This document shows positions 1 to 36,811 of a DNA stretch of 64,000 nucleotides, in pieces. Every line of letters begins with the position of its first letter. Positions within the stretch are counted from its first letter, which is position 1. Location of the stretch: NCBI RefSeq assembly GCF_008831285.2, contig NC_045142.1, positions 12,042,716 to 12,106,715 of the forward strand. The letters are read 5' to 3'. The translations under genes were made by a program, and so were the position numbers. The notes beneath the pieces were generated by a model. It was given only the letters and a program-made list of their open reading frames with translations. It made no database searches and was not told the DNA's origin. This DNA comes from Nymphaea colorata (Eukaryota > Streptophyta > Magnoliopsida > Nymphaeales > Nymphaeaceae).

Positions 1-517
1 TCTAACTCCTGCTTGAAACGAACCTTGTTGTGTCAAATTTGAGCTACTCGACACGCTGTTCAAACCTAGCCAAAAGGTGCAATAGCATCATTAAGAAAGG
101 ACTCTACTTCGATTCACAAGATAAGGAGACAAATTTAATTTGAAAATACAAGATATATAATGAAGTATGAACTTGTTACCACGCAATTGCGAAATTTTTG
201 AGCTAATTGTTGATGATGTGACATCACAAAATGATGACGGCATTCTTAGATATATGAGTTTGCTTTAATTTAGTGTCGTTTTGTTCTTGATGCACGCAAG
301 ATAAAAAAAGGTGACTTTGGCTGAAGGCCCAACACACTCGCAGGTTCATGGGCGTATGCCGCTCTCATCTTTGAGTACGCGGCCGCAAGAAGTCGTGAAG
401 CCAGGAATTTGGGCTTCGACGTGACGAAATGTGAGCAATCGCAAATAATTCTCCCTCCCCTCTTCTCCTTCCCCTCGGCCTTTCGACGTTCACACAACTG
501 AGATATGGTGGGCGTCA
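1..517 (+). promoter_or_regulatory. Upstream region of the ATG27-like gene
   Basis: This is the 5' flank of the first gene and contains no convincing gene of its own. A pyrimidine-rich patch at about 451-478 resembles the Y-patch seen near plant transcription starts and lies 40-70 bases before the first ATG, so it may mark the core promoter or 5' leader. I see no convincing TATA box at the expected spacing. A minus-strand open frame at 270-527 has no recognisable domain and is probably chance. Confidence 0.3.
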
Positions 518-25374
<24,857 letters not shown>

Positions 25375-26212
25375 AGAAACGTCGGAAGAAAGTTTTATCA
25401 ACTTACTAGGTTATCTGCCAATGCACAGTCCTGCAAATTTGATTCTTCCGGTGAAGGAAAGTCAGTGGTGGCAACCCTGGTGTCTACTCGACTCATCTGC
25501 CTACTCGACTCATCTGCCAAATTGAGCATCACGTATTTCCAAATCAAGGTTCATTAGTGAAAGCACTAGTCCTGGAAGGAAAGCAAAAGGTCGGGAAAGT
25601 GAGGAACAACATTCTATCCTTTCTTCATGACAAGTATTCTATTCTTTTTGTATGCATGCGGGAGTAGCATCATCTATTTTCAGTTTAATGTCAAATAGAA
25701 CACAAATAAGATATAAAATTGCCTTTTTGGCATTAGAGGCATTGTTGGTACTGCTGATTCATGTGATTATATAGTCCTCAGTTTATCCTGTGTCCTTTGA
25801 GGCTTGAGCACTTCATACTTGACTAAACTTCTCTCTTAGAACGTGTTGCATGCATTAAAATGGATTATATGAGCTTGGAATTTGGAAATTCTGAACTTGT
25901 TAACTAGCATAGAAATAAGCGTATGCTTAGATTCTGTCGTAGGATGCAAGGGTCAACGACCAAATCATGCTATATCAACCTTAGAATTGGCGAGTTTGCT
26001 AAAAGCACTCGTATTCTGACTTAAGCTACGGTAGAATCTCATACACGATGCAATCATTGTTTCGGGAGGTACGTCATACCTTCGTAGAACTAGGATGGCA
26101 AATGAGCCACTCTATATTAAGGATGTTTTCTGGCATTTTTCTCTGCTCCATATATTCGGTGAGTGGGAGACTCATCCCCCAGCCAAAGCCTCTAACCCCT
26201 TGTCCTTCTATG

Positions 26213-26370
26213 AACCGTTTGGCAATGACCACACACTGTTACTGTCCCATGAATTCACCCAAAAAATGGGACAGATTCATGGAAACACTATAACAAGTGT
26301 TTGATGAATCTGCCCTATTTTATGGAGTACATTCATAAGACAATAACAGTGTGTTATTGTTGTCAAAACC
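26213..26370. mobile_element. Palindromic MITE-like element
   Basis: The left side GTTTGGCAATGACCACACAC followed by TGTTACTG pairs with the right side CAGTGTGTTATTGTTGTCAA followed by AACC on the other strand. The interior repeats CATGAATTC, ATTCATG and GATGAATCTGCCC words. The same words and end sequence occur at 44661-44813, so these are two members of one family. Borders are approximate. Confidence 0.5.
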
Positions 26371-27475
26371 ATCTCTTAGGGTACAAGGCCTGTGTCCCGA
26401 TGTGCAGCTCTTGTTGCAGTTTAACTTGTGCAATCGTAGGTCGTAGCCCCCTTTTGCACATATCTGAAAGTATGGCTTGCTGCATATTGATTATTTTATG
26501 GATTTGTTCATTAATGGCCCGATATATTGCACCGAGGAGTCTGGCTCCACGTGCATTAGCATCTAATAAGCAGTCAGTTGCTGATTCGAATTGCAGAGGC
26601 GCCTGCTCCTTGCATAAGCCCATGCATAGTAAAATGAAGAAAGAAAACTAACGCTCAAATGATGCAAGGTTGATGGCAGGCATTTTCATAGTTTTGAGTT
26701 GAAGCTGTTCTTTGTGGATCTCACATTTCATGGTTACATATCCACCTTGTGGACACTTCAATATCCCATAAAATTTCTCCTTTTTTGTACTTTGTTTAGG
26801 ACATCCTTTTCATTGCCATTCATGCCCAGGTCTTAATGGTCAGGTTTGACTATATCCAACTCGTAATCGATTCAATAAACTCTGAGCCTGATAGGGGGAA
26901 AGATTGATAAAATCAAAGAAAATGGATTAGCATATGAAGATTTTCAATAAAAGAATTAATTATTCTATAAAGGACATGCCGTTTGCACATTTTCAGCCGG
27001 TGAAGCACATACAAAAGAGTTTGGATCAATTCCATAGCTAACAAAAGGTTGTTTTTAATAATATGGTTCATATGCTAAAAGTTCGAACTGGGTTTTTCCT
27101 AACCATGAAAATTTCATCGTTAGCATGTTGAACTCCGGTGATTCAAACGCTTGCTGCACGTTAAATCAACATATTACATCTACATAGTTTTCAAAAAGTT
27201 GAGATGCTGGGTTTACACATACGTACGTTTGTACATACCGCTGGGATGCCCTCTCCACTCAAATTCCAGCATAACAATTAATTGGTATTCTACTCATGGG
27301 GAAAAACAGAAGGGATGGAACTAGAACGATCTTAACCACCCAGAAATCTCTACAATCCTTTTAAAGCATCATTTTCATGGGACTCCCTGGCCCGGATTAT
27401 AGATGGATTAGCAGCCACAGCAGATAGGAAGCTTTTAGTATCTTTGAATCGTTACCTGCAAAATACAAAATGTGC

Positions 27476-27565
27476 GATCAAAGCCTGTAGCAATGCAAGG
27501 TGCTATGGCAACACATGGAAGATCGAAGCTCGAAACAAAGCAAGGCACTATGGCAAGGGATGACA
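27476..27565. repeat. Two 45-bp tandem repeats
   Basis: Units 27476-27520 and 27521-27565 share GATC(A/G)AAGC, GCAAGG and GCTATGGCAA / ACTATGGCAA; a partial third follows. The unit length is a multiple of three and one minus-strand frame stays open across them, giving repeats of the form FDL..(V/L)AI(A/V)PC. I do not regard this as a gene without further support. Confidence 0.65.
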
Positions 27566-28619
27566 GGTCGAAGTCCATGAAGAAGGAAGCTATAAGTAAT
27601 GCAACTATAAAACAGCAAAATAAAATGTTTAAGGGGGACAACAGCTGGAAAGGACCATCCAGTGTTAGCATGGATAAAACTTACTGGTACAAATTAATAC
27701 TATGTACCACCGTTGGTTTAGATACTCGAATTCTGAAGATGCTGATAACATCAAATGTTCTCCAAATTCAGCTATTTATTTTTTTTAAGTTAAAACCTAT
27801 CCTTAGACATCATATTCCTTGGGGCAAATTTAAAACAAGCTCCAGGACAAGGTTCACAAGCTAAATTTTTGACGCAAATAAAAACCTAGGCTTGAAGTAC
27901 GTCAAATGAAACTAATCACAAACTTAATTTTTGTTTTACCAACGGGGCACACGTTATTGGGAAGGCTCATGCACAAGGAGACCTTATAACAGATTTACTA
28001 AGCGTTCAGTAGCCGTGAATTACTGGGTAACTTGTTGAAATGAGGCTTAACCATATGAATCCTGAACCCTGCGAAGTTTTCATTTCAAAATTTGTTTTAC
28101 TATTTAAACATTTACCAACTTTCTACTTAAGGAACTAACATTAAGCCAGCAGCAAGCTACTGAATGCCACATAACCCTATAGTGGAGAGGGAGAGAGAGA
28201 GAAAGGGAAAGATGGGTTAATAATATCTGGTCCTAATAAAGAACAAGGAAATCTGCAGAATGAGACATGCCATTTAAGGTGGAGGAAGGCAGCAGCACTA
28301 AATGCATCTTTAAAACGACTACTTCCTTTTGCATCGTCTGCCGGATAAAGAAATAGATACAAGGGAAACATGCAGTAACACCAACCAGAAGATTTACTGT
28401 CCAATGGAACCAGAAGTCTCTCCTTATTTCTTTCGCAACAAAAAGCAATGGCTTAATCAACCGCCCCTTTGAACTAGCTAAGCACCTTTTCCAATAATGA
28501 GCACATTAAGCACCATATTGCGGGAGAATAATAATAATAACAACAATGGCTGCCAAAGCCTCAAAGATACAGATAATGGTACAAGTGATAGATGAAAAAA
28601 AAAGCTAGGAGGTATACTT

Positions 28620-31600
28620 TCAAGACAAAATCGTATCATTATCGTTGATTTCTTGGAAAAAAGCCTTGGCTGCTTCATATGTAGACCAGCAGATGGCTGC
28701 AGCAGGAGCATGGAATAGCATTCTCGGTCTCCATCCCCTCATTAGACCAGCATAACCCTCTCTCCGAATAATCATTTGGATCACGCTTCCAATTGAGCTG
28801 CTGGTGAATCTATCGCATCCACAGACACCCTGGAGAAGCAATAATCTGAGACTACTCAGTATGTCAAATCAATACAGAGAATCAACACTGAAGGCCACTT
28901 AGTATATTTCTACATATAGCACCTTCTTCAAAATCAATATGCTAGACTAGAACAACATTATGGTTCTACTTTTCCAACACATTACCAAAATGCCAGAAAA
29001 TAATTATTTCATGCTAGAGCGGGACACCATTGTGGCTATGGCAGGAAGCCCTTACTTTAAGTTTAAATACCATTATATGCTATCCCAGAACCTATTCAGA
29101 TGGAGCGCAACTACTATCAACTTGATCTCCCAATAGAATAACTTGCATAACCATTCTATAATGGAAGTCCCATACAACAAATATAGTTCTGTTCTGTGCC
29201 AAAATTCATCAAAACCTTGCTAAGCAGTATGATAGATGATAGTTTGGGCATACGCTAATCATGCCTATGCTCACTTCGACAGGCACATCCAGTGTTGCAT
29301 GTGTCCTAGGATACAAGGCCATATCATTATGTATCATAGCTATTAAATTTTTTATATGATACACCTCCGTAAAAAGGTACAGGGGTGTACCATACCCATA
29401 TTGCACATATTGTACAATACAACGTTACAACTTACAACCTTGTATCATATGTTATGGTGGGATACACCCCATATCTTATGATATCGAGTCAGCAGTAAAA
29501 AGGGAACTCAAGCCAAAAGTTTTCTTTTTGCATTTTGAAAGGCTCTCTTCACCCAATTCCCACACACTCAAGGAGTTCAGTGTGCGGGAGATCTTGCCAC
29601 TGTCAGGGAAAAAAAAAAAAAAAAAACTGATCGGAAGCTAAATTTGCAATAGAAGCAGCAGTTCCTGATTCCTTGTAGTTCAAAACTTTGACAATTCATT
29701 ATTGGCATTGAACATGTTCATCTAGTGATATATAAGAATTGAAAATTAATTGTTGATGTGCTATGACTTATGTCATTATGATTATGTCACATTAAATTGA
29801 TAAATGTTTATCACTATAAGCATATATTTATGCATGACATTTTTTATAGAAAGCATAATTTTCATGATTTTTCATAATTTTTCTCTATTTTTTCTAATTT
29901 TCGATTTTTTACTTCAAAAATAAATATACGATTTTTAACAAAACATTATAATATGTATCTGACCATCTTAGTTGTCAAGGCGGCTCTTACCCCTAGCCTA
30001 AAAAGGCATCCAAAAGTTGTTGCAACTTTGCTTATTTATTTTCAAATTCTAAACTGTTAGCATTATGTTCTATGTGTTAATAGCATGTTAGCAAGTTAGG
30101 ATTAGACAAAATCAACTCATAAAACAGCAAAATAAAATGTTTAATGCATTGAATTTAAACCAGATGATAGTCTTCTCATTGTAGAGCTGAAACTGATGCC
30201 AGAACAATATACATGAAACAGAAAATAACCAAAATAATACCTACTTTGAAATCTGTGCTCTCTAAACTGGACCTATGGTAGATGGCAACTGAATATGAAC
30301 AAATTTGAAAGACTGTAAAAGACGCCTATACAACTCTGACTTAAGCTGTATAATGCATACATTAGCAGAACTCAAATCACACCTACAATCCTAACTCAAT
30401 CAATTCAGGTACTAGATAGACCTTGCGAGCAATCTAATTTCTGCACAAATTGAAATTTTTTGAGATACTTATAGCAAAAATTCTCTGTTTCAACATAAAT
30501 TTTGCAACCACTGGGTCAAATCAGACTCCCTGCTATAAAATTAAGCTAAACTCAAGGGATAACAGGTCATGGAAAGCAAAACAAATCAAGTATCAAGGCT
30601 AAAGTCACCCAGACCTCCAAATGGACTAAGCACCAGCACGCCTAGTCCAGCCTAGGTGCCAAACCCACACCCCATGCCTAAGCGATGGACTTAAGCATGG
30701 AATATGGACTGATGACTAGTCCATGCCTAGGCGTTGCCTAGGTAACACCTTAACAACTAGGTTGACCATTGGCTCGAACAATACACATTATGATGCACAC
30801 TCTACACCATTAAGTACAATAAAGCATGAATAAATACACCAATGAATTCACATGTGTCTGGTCAACCCAAAAGAGAAAGGAAATCTTGACATGCTCTTAT
30901 CACCTAATAGATGCTCTAACCATGTAAAATGAAATCATTATCACAAATTGATGATCATAACTAGGATTCCCTCAACAAATGCCCAAAGAAAAAAATCAAT
31001 TTTCAATTGTATAAGATCAAAAACCTCTCTCTCTCTCTCTCTCTCTCTCTGTCACAAACACACACATGCAAACACACACACACACACACATATATTTGCC
31101 ATTAAGATGCAACTGTTCCACTAAATTCAGCTATCAAGATTATTCAATGGCACAAAATACAGTGCCCTTCAATCTTCTATCATGCTATCAGTGTGGTATT
31201 GAAGAATGCACAATTTATCATAATGTCCTCCCATTGTCAATAAGTTTCCCAGCTAAAAGTAATGCGCCAATCATGTGAGCATATTGGATATGACTATGGA
31301 TCATACAAGGTCAGAAGAAAGACAATATCCAAGTTAAAATCATGAAGTGGTTCTCAAGAAACTACAGAAAGAAACATAACTAGGTATATTCTCAGACAAA
31401 CAAGATATCCTAGAGCAATGACCTGACACCATAGAAATTCCTAATGCTGTATAAAACTAAACTGCAGCAGTCCAAGATCATATATTACAAATGTCCTTGT
31501 TTTACAGTACCGTGTTCATCCTGCAGGTTCTACTTAAACAAGCACCAAAGAAAAGACAAAAGGTTCTTCCGTACTAAACCTCGAACAGGCATCTATACAT

Positions 31601-32903
31601 TATTATCATTAAACACGGGTCAATTCACTGCCAAAGGCAACCTGAATGCACCCAAAGGCATTCATAATTGCTTAGACTAAAGAATGCAGGTTGGTGAGGG
31701 GGGCTAGCCCCGACAAGAAAGATAGCATAAGAATCAGTTATTCGATCAGCATCATATGGTTGAAGGTACAAGAAAAAACATAGGGAGAAAAAGATAAAAT
31801 ATGAAAGAAGAAAGGACTAGAACCTCCAACAGGCCTCACGGAGGATGAACACCAACAACCACTGAACACCACGGAAGAGAAAGGTCAAAACTAGGTTATT
31901 TCACTAGACTCCGTGAAGCAAACACCAACTTCAGCTCATCAAGCACAAGCATGGACAATCGAAATCGAGCAAACTCATCTTATCAACAAGCTTCAGGCCA
32001 TAGTCAGACAATACCCAAAACATTCTTCTGGTAATAAACAGGAAAATTTTAATCCTATCAACTGAATTCTCTACGAACAGGCGTAGATCATCAAAACAAA
32101 TATCACAAGAAATGAAAACGGAATTATCTCCACAAAATAAAACTTCAGCCTTCCTTGATCGGCAGTCATACCTGACACTGTAATCGAGTCTTAACAACAT
32201 CCAATGGAGTGGTGACGACGCCTGCGAGAGCTCCGGCTGCCACCCCTGCAGTCACATGAACGAGGAGCCGCTCCTCGCTCACACCGCCTGGGCTAACCTC
32301 CATGAGCGCCCTCTTGGCAGCTTCATAGGTCGTGAAATGGACGGCGGTAAAAGGGGCGTTCATGACAACGGTGGTTTTATACGAAGCATAGAATCCCTTA
32401 AGACCTTCTTCCCTCATTATCCTGCTGATGCAGTCCACCACTCCCCTGTAAGGGCTGCTCTTGAGCTGTAGCCGCTGCTTCACCACATCCATGGGGGTGA
32501 AGACCGCATCGCTCGCGACGGTAGCGGCGACACCGGCGACAGCATGGGCAAAGGGATGGTGGCCGGGCAAATTGCCGCCAAGCAACGACTTGCACCTCTC
32601 ATAGACGGAGAAGTACACGGCGTGGGCAGGGCCGGCGCCAAGGCCCATGGCGCCGATCCCGCGGTACAGACCGAGGGCGCCTTCCACCTTCACGACGGAT
32701 CGGAGCGCCTGGCCGACTGAGCCGCCACAACCGGAAGCAAGCACCTGCATCCGAGTCTTCAGAGTGTCAATCGGAAACATGGCCATGTGCTCGACGGAGC
32801 CAGCGATCGACCCGGCAACCATGAATTGCCAGAACTTCAGACCATCGTGAGAGACGCTCTCGATGCCTTCGTCGCCGGCAAGAATAGCAGCGGCGTCGGC
32901 CAT
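28620..32903 (-). CDS. MIT: Mitoferrin-type mitochondrial iron carrier, two exons
   Basis: Mitochondrial carrier (SLC25) of the mitoferrin group, predicted to bring iron across the inner mitochondrial membrane for iron-sulphur cluster and haem synthesis. Exon 1 is 32903-32172 (244 codons), exon 2 is 28829-28620 (69 codons plus stop), total 313 residues, close to the usual plant length. The frame extends to 32921 only by a TTG; the first ATG, in context CGATGGCC, is at 32903. Three carrier repeats are complete, with signature motifs FPIDTLKTRMQ (about 45), TPMDVVKQRLQ (about 141) and TPLDVVKTRLQ (about 233). Family-typical residues include GPAHAVYF in helix 2, MNAPFTAVHF in helix 4 and the ending region MLFHAPAAAICWSTYEA. 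The histidines in the first and last of these are typical of mitoferrins. Exon 1 is clearly GC-richer than everything around it. Donor CAG|GTATGA, acceptor CCAG|GGT, phase 0. Confidence 0.92.
28830..32171 (-). other. Intron of the mitoferrin gene
   Basis: Single intron of 3342 bases with GT-AG ends. It contains a 795-bp inverted-repeat element (29967-30761), an A-run at about 29609-29627 and a CT run at 31025-31050 followed by CA repeats. No exon-like sequence is needed inside it, because the protein joins in phase across it. Confidence 0.75.
29967..30761. mobile_element. 795-bp hAT-type element in the mitoferrin intron
   Basis: The left end CTTAGTTGTCAAGGCGG and the reversed right end CCTAGTTGTTAAGGTG are inverted repeats. 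The flanks CTGACCAT (29959-29966) and TTGACCAT (30762-30769) are an 8-bp target duplication with one mismatch. Near the right end are several GCCTAGG(C/T) words, also seen near the left end as CCTAGCC. There is no transposase frame. Superfamily assignment rests on the duplication length. Confidence 0.7.
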
Positions 32904-33358
32904 CGACGGCAATAAAATCAAATATTGAGCAAGGAGGTTTCGAGGGTCAGGATTTGGGGATAAGACGTGGGCAGCGTGGAATTAGGATTAGAACTAGGGC
33001 TTCCCTCCATGCAGCAATCCCCAAAGTAAAAAAGAGGGAGTTTCAAGCAGCGGCATCACATCCATGGGGTGCCATCGCATCCACTCGTCCGCTTAACGGG
33101 ACGACTGGAAGCAACAAAATTGGTGGGTATGGTTGCAATCAGAGAGGCTTTTCCTTGCTTCTGTCTCCGGAATTCCTCTTCACCACTCCAAAAAGGAAAT
33201 GGGCAGAGACAAATGTGCCAAAAAATCTACTCCAGATGATGATGGTGATTGTCTCTCTCCTTCCTTCTTCTTCCCTGTGACCGTTGATCCTTGATAAAAC
33301 AGTGGCTTGCTACAGACCCAATAAAGCGAAACCCAAAGGCTCGCGAAAGTGAAGGTAG
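32904..33358 (-). promoter_or_regulatory. 5' leader and promoter region of the mitoferrin gene
   Basis: On the minus strand this region has several upstream ATGs. One, at 33010, opens a 30-codon frame (MEGSPSSNPNST...) that stops at 32918, 14 bases before the mitoferrin ATG and out of frame with it. If the transcript starts above 33010 this would be an upstream ORF able to lower translation. Position of the transcription start is unknown; no clear TATA box was identified. Confidence 0.35.
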
Positions 33359-33490
33359 TAGGGTTGCGTACGAGCCGAATCCAGTAGCTCAAGCACGATT
33401 CGATTCAGAGAACTCTAACTTGAACTGGACTCGAATTCGAATCGAGCTGGATGGAACAAGTTTGAGCTCAATTCGACGATACGTGTAGAG
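33359..33490. mobile_element. Truncated GAGCTCGAG-type MITE
   Basis: Begins TAGGGTTGCGTACGAGCCG, matching the left end of the complete copies at 35545 and 41854, and continues with ACTCGAATTCGAATCGAGC-type sequence. The right end and target duplication are missing. It lies just upstream of the mitoferrin promoter region. Confidence 0.55.
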
Positions 33491-33784
33491 CTCGAAGTTG
33501 ACTCTTTTAACTTATTTATGTTAAGCATGTCCCTTTTTTTTTAACTTGTTTAATTCGTTAACTGATTAACTCATTTAGTTGCCATTCATTTAACTATTTT
33601 CTCTTGATGACTCAACATTCATTGTTCAATATGTAGTCCGGTGGATTTGAGTTTAAAAGAGTTAGGAGTTTTTATAACTAGAACTTGACTTTTTTAGCAT
33701 TTCAAGCGTACAAGTTCAACCCATAACAACCATAAATGAAGGTGGGTCAAATTTGAATTGAGAGAGACAGCCAAAGATTGGAAT

Positions 33785-34132
33785 TCTCTACTTGCAACCC
33801 TTTTCAAGCTTCCTCCAAACCTGAAGGGAATGCCCATAAGTATAAGTAATTTAATTGAGCGTGAGAGCCACATGAATCAAAATATTCATGTTCGGTTCGA
33901 GAAGAGATCATGAAATTTGTGGAATTGATGGAGAGATAATCCACTTTCATTAAGTGATTTATTAGATAATCAGAAACAAAGGATTTTGAGTACTATTCGC
34001 AATTCAGAAGAACTATGTGGAAGAGCCATTGAGCAGCTTGAAAAAGCATAGGCTCACTTACACAAAGTGAAAAGGGAAGCGAAAGAGTTTCGAGTGAATG
34101 GATACTCTGAGATAGAACAAGAAAAGTTCTCT
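33785..34132 (+). pseudogene. atpF: Nuclear plastid-DNA insertion: atpF intron end and exon 2
   Basis: From 33950 the frame reads [45 protein letters not shown], the start of exon 2 of plastid atpF (subunit b of the chloroplast ATP synthase). A TAG at 34049-34051 interrupts it. Upstream, the stretch with GTGAGAGCC, an ATGAATC..GATTCAT-like hairpin and GTTCGGTTCGAGAAG has the look of group II intron domain V and the following domain, which precedes this exon in plastid DNA. The homology fades after about 34132; the left border near 33785 is approximate. This is a NUPT, not a working gene: it lacks exon 1 and most of exon 2. Confidence 0.85.
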
Positions 34133-34741
34133 TCACAAACACGTCTCCTGACTGGCTGTTAATGAATGACAACATTTCAGAAATCTAGGGTTTGCAATTG
34201 GATATGGTTTCCATCAACATGGATCCGGGCCCCTTGGATCAATCACGAACCATTTCAATATTATTTACACAATACCAAATGATAGATTATTAAAGCTTAT
34301 GTATGATGTCATGAAGCAATATGAATGATAAAATTAACTTGGTTTTCACACATGGTGAAGAATAGAACTTATAAAAATTTAGGTATTATGTCGTGGAAAT
34401 ATAGGATATGTTGCCTGCAAATTCTACAAAAGGCATAACATATTCGTTTTGGAAGTCAAACTTGTTGATGTAATGGGAAGCAATTTCTTTTCTGTTAGTC
34501 ATATGCGGCAGTTTTTATAAAGTAATCATACCAATTATTTATGTAAGTTGACATTGTTAGGAATCCCGAATCCATATGACTTTCCCAAACTATTTTGACA
34601 TTTATTTGAAGTATGCTTTCGTCAACTTTGTGAAGGGTTGAGTGCACTAGAGCCTCCAGCCTATAAAGTCTTTCACCGTCTCCATGTCAAAATAAACCCA
34701 CAAATCTCTAGGCCAAGCATTCGCGAACATAGGAATATAAG
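34133..34741. other. Intergenic stretch without a recognised feature
   Basis: AT-rich sequence between the plastid insertion and the next MITE. I looked for further plastid-like coding sequence continuing atpF or its neighbours and saw none. Confidence 0.5.
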
Positions 34742-35048
34742 TAAGGTTGTACAATTGACTCAAAACTTGCTCGGCTACGCGCTCAGGCTTAACTGAAAGC
34801 TTGAATTCATCGGTTAAGTTCAAGCTTAACTAAAACCTCTAACTTATAAACAAGTCGAGTTCGAGTTACATAAACTCTACTTGAGTAAACTCGTTTGATC
34901 TAGGTTTTCTTCTTTGTAATTTCCAAGCTTAAAACGAAAGAAAGAGCTCAAGTCAAGTCAAATGGCGAATTGGAACTCGCGCTGAGCAATGTATGAGTTG
35001 AGTTGAAGTCTAGTTAAGCTGACCGAGCTTGAGCTCGACTCGGTCCGA
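34742..35048. mobile_element. GAGCTCGAG-type hAT MITE, right end deleted
   Basis: Left end TAAGGTTGTACAATTGACTC and the interior AACAAGTCGAGTTCGAGTT, TGTAATTTCCAAGCTTAAAA and GAGCTTGAGCTCGACTCGG match the complete copies. The flanks AATATAAG and AGTATAAG (35049-35056) are an 8-bp target duplication with one mismatch, but the right inverted repeat is missing, so the element lost its right terminus. Confidence 0.6.
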
Positions 35049-35544
35049 AGTATAAGTCTGGGAGGGCATTTGAAGGTAAATTTTTTTACTTAGGAGGCCA
35101 AAGTGATAATTTTTGATATATTAAAATTAGCCTTTGGGTATTGGTAAAATTAGTCTTTGTATATATTAATATGTCCAAGTTTCTAGTAGAAGAAACATGG
35201 TCGACATATCATGGGGATCAATTTACTTGGAATTTAAGGATTCAAGCATGAATTTCTTATTGATCATATCCACATAGAAGTGCGAGCTGGAGCACTCGAG
35301 GCACGCCTGCTCAGTTACAAGTCAACGGCTGTAAACAGGACAAAATCAGGGCGACTGAATTGAGTAAAGATAACTAAACTTGTAAAGGGAAATGATATTG
35401 ATATTAATTAAAGACCTACATCAAATTTTAGCTTTGTGAATTTTTTATTTATCTTGAGTTTTCCCATAACGGTTATTTTGACAAGCCATGTAGGTGAAGG
35501 TTCTGAAAAATTGCACTTGGCTTGAGATTCTATGGTCATAAGAT

Positions 35545-35945
35545 TAGGGTTGTATAATGATTCGAGCCAACTCTGGCTCGACTCGAACTCGCTTGGTTAA
35601 ACTCGACTTAAATTCAACCTGTTTATAATCGAGTTGAGCATGAACTTAACTGAAAACTCGAGTTTATGAATGAGTCGTGTTTGAGTTAAATGAACTTGAT
35701 TAGATTAAACTCAAGTAATCCCTTTTAAGTTTGGTTATCTTTTTTTTTTTTTGTAATTTCCAAACTTAAAATTAAACAAGGAGATCAAGTCAAGCTGGGT
35801 GTTGGGAAACACGCTTAAACAAGTAGAGATTGAGCTTGGACACTCGAGCTGACATTGTACAGCTCAACTCGAACTTGAGCCGAACAAGATATGAGTTGAG
35901 TGGAGCTGGTCATGCTCGAGCTCGACTTGGCTCATGTACAGCCTA
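35545..35945. mobile_element. GAGCTCGAG-type hAT MITE, complete (401 bp)
   Basis: Left end TAGGGTTGTATAATGATTCG and reversed right end TAGGCTGTACATGAGCC are inverted repeats; the element is flanked by a perfect 8-bp duplication CATAAGAT (35537-35544 and 35946-35953). The start TAGGGTTG is close to the ends of Ac-type hAT transposons. The interior is rich in CTCGA/TCGAG words and has no coding frame of note. Confidence 0.85.
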
Positions 35946-36399
35946 CATAAGATCCAGTACTCTTGTATCTAAGGTCTTTGGCTTGTGCAAAAAGCAGACG
36001 CCTATAAAGAAACAAGCAAAACCCAATTCTATTGTACAAACCCCCACGAGTCACATCAAGCTGAAGAGTCGCTTCTCACTTAAAAAGGGGCAAAGATGTT
36101 ACATGGTCTGCCCTTTGAAGGCCCCTCTTATCACATAAGATAAAAAAATTCCTAATGTGTTGAAACCTTTTTTTTATGGTTGTGTTTGATAGCTAGTTTA
36201 GGACGACCTCTTTTGGATAACATACACTTGATTCTAGCCAAAAGGCCGAGAGAAGTATACCTGTTTTGCATAACCTGAGACTTACGGTCAGCGTGGCATA
36301 AGGTCTGAAACCATTCGTCCATGACACTGTGTTTGTTTAAAGTGGGCAAATGTCTCAGAGCTTATGTTCCGTGTTTGATTTTTTAGACTCAAATGACAC

Positions 36400-36759
36400 A
36401 AGAGAGAGAGAGAGAGAAGAGGGGGAACAATAACTGATCCACTTAACTTCATAATAACATCCTTAATCTCAAGATCAACATTACTTTAAGATAACACCAT
36501 CCATGAATCAAGCTGATGATGTGGCTACAACGCGCCACCCAAGTTCTCAACCTGACTGGTTGCACTACCCATCACTTGGAGAGAGAGAGAGAGAGAGAAA
36601 AGAGGGGGAACAATAACTGATCCACTTAACTTCATAATAACATCCTTAATCTCAAGATCAACATTACTTTAAGATAACACCATCCATGAATCAAGCTGAT
36701 GATGTAGCTACAACGCGCCACCCAAGTTCTCAACCTGATTGGTTGCACTACCCATCACT

Positions 36760-36809
<50 letters not shown>
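36400..36809. repeat. 183-bp tandem duplication bounded by GA microsatellites
   Basis: Two copies of a unit start AGAGGGGGAACAATAACTG (36418 and 36601) and end CACTACCCATCACTTGGAGA. They differ by only a few bases, for example GATGTGGC against GATGTAGC. GA runs sit before, between and after the copies (the last at about 36762-36808), which suggests slippage or unequal exchange between GA tracts created the duplication. Confidence 0.9.

Positions 36810-36811
<2 letters not shown>

Larger units (their letters stand above)
25375..28619. other. Intergenic region between the ATG27-like and mitoferrin genes
   Basis: The two genes converge, so this 3.2-kb stretch holds both 3' ends. It contains a small palindromic element at about 26213-26370 and a pair of 45-bp tandem repeats at 27476-27565. 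I see no further coding region; open frames of 60-130 codons here lack recognisable motifs and conserved splice context. Confidence 0.6.

Noticed and set aside
32904-32921. Six extra N-terminal residues of the mitoferrin frame
   Set aside because: The extension begins at a TTG codon; the first ATG at 32903 has a good context and fits the family start.
33950-34132. A functional ATP synthase subunit b gene
   Set aside because: Only the start of exon 2 is present, with an in-frame TAG and no exon 1 or transit peptide; it is a plastid-derived pseudogene.
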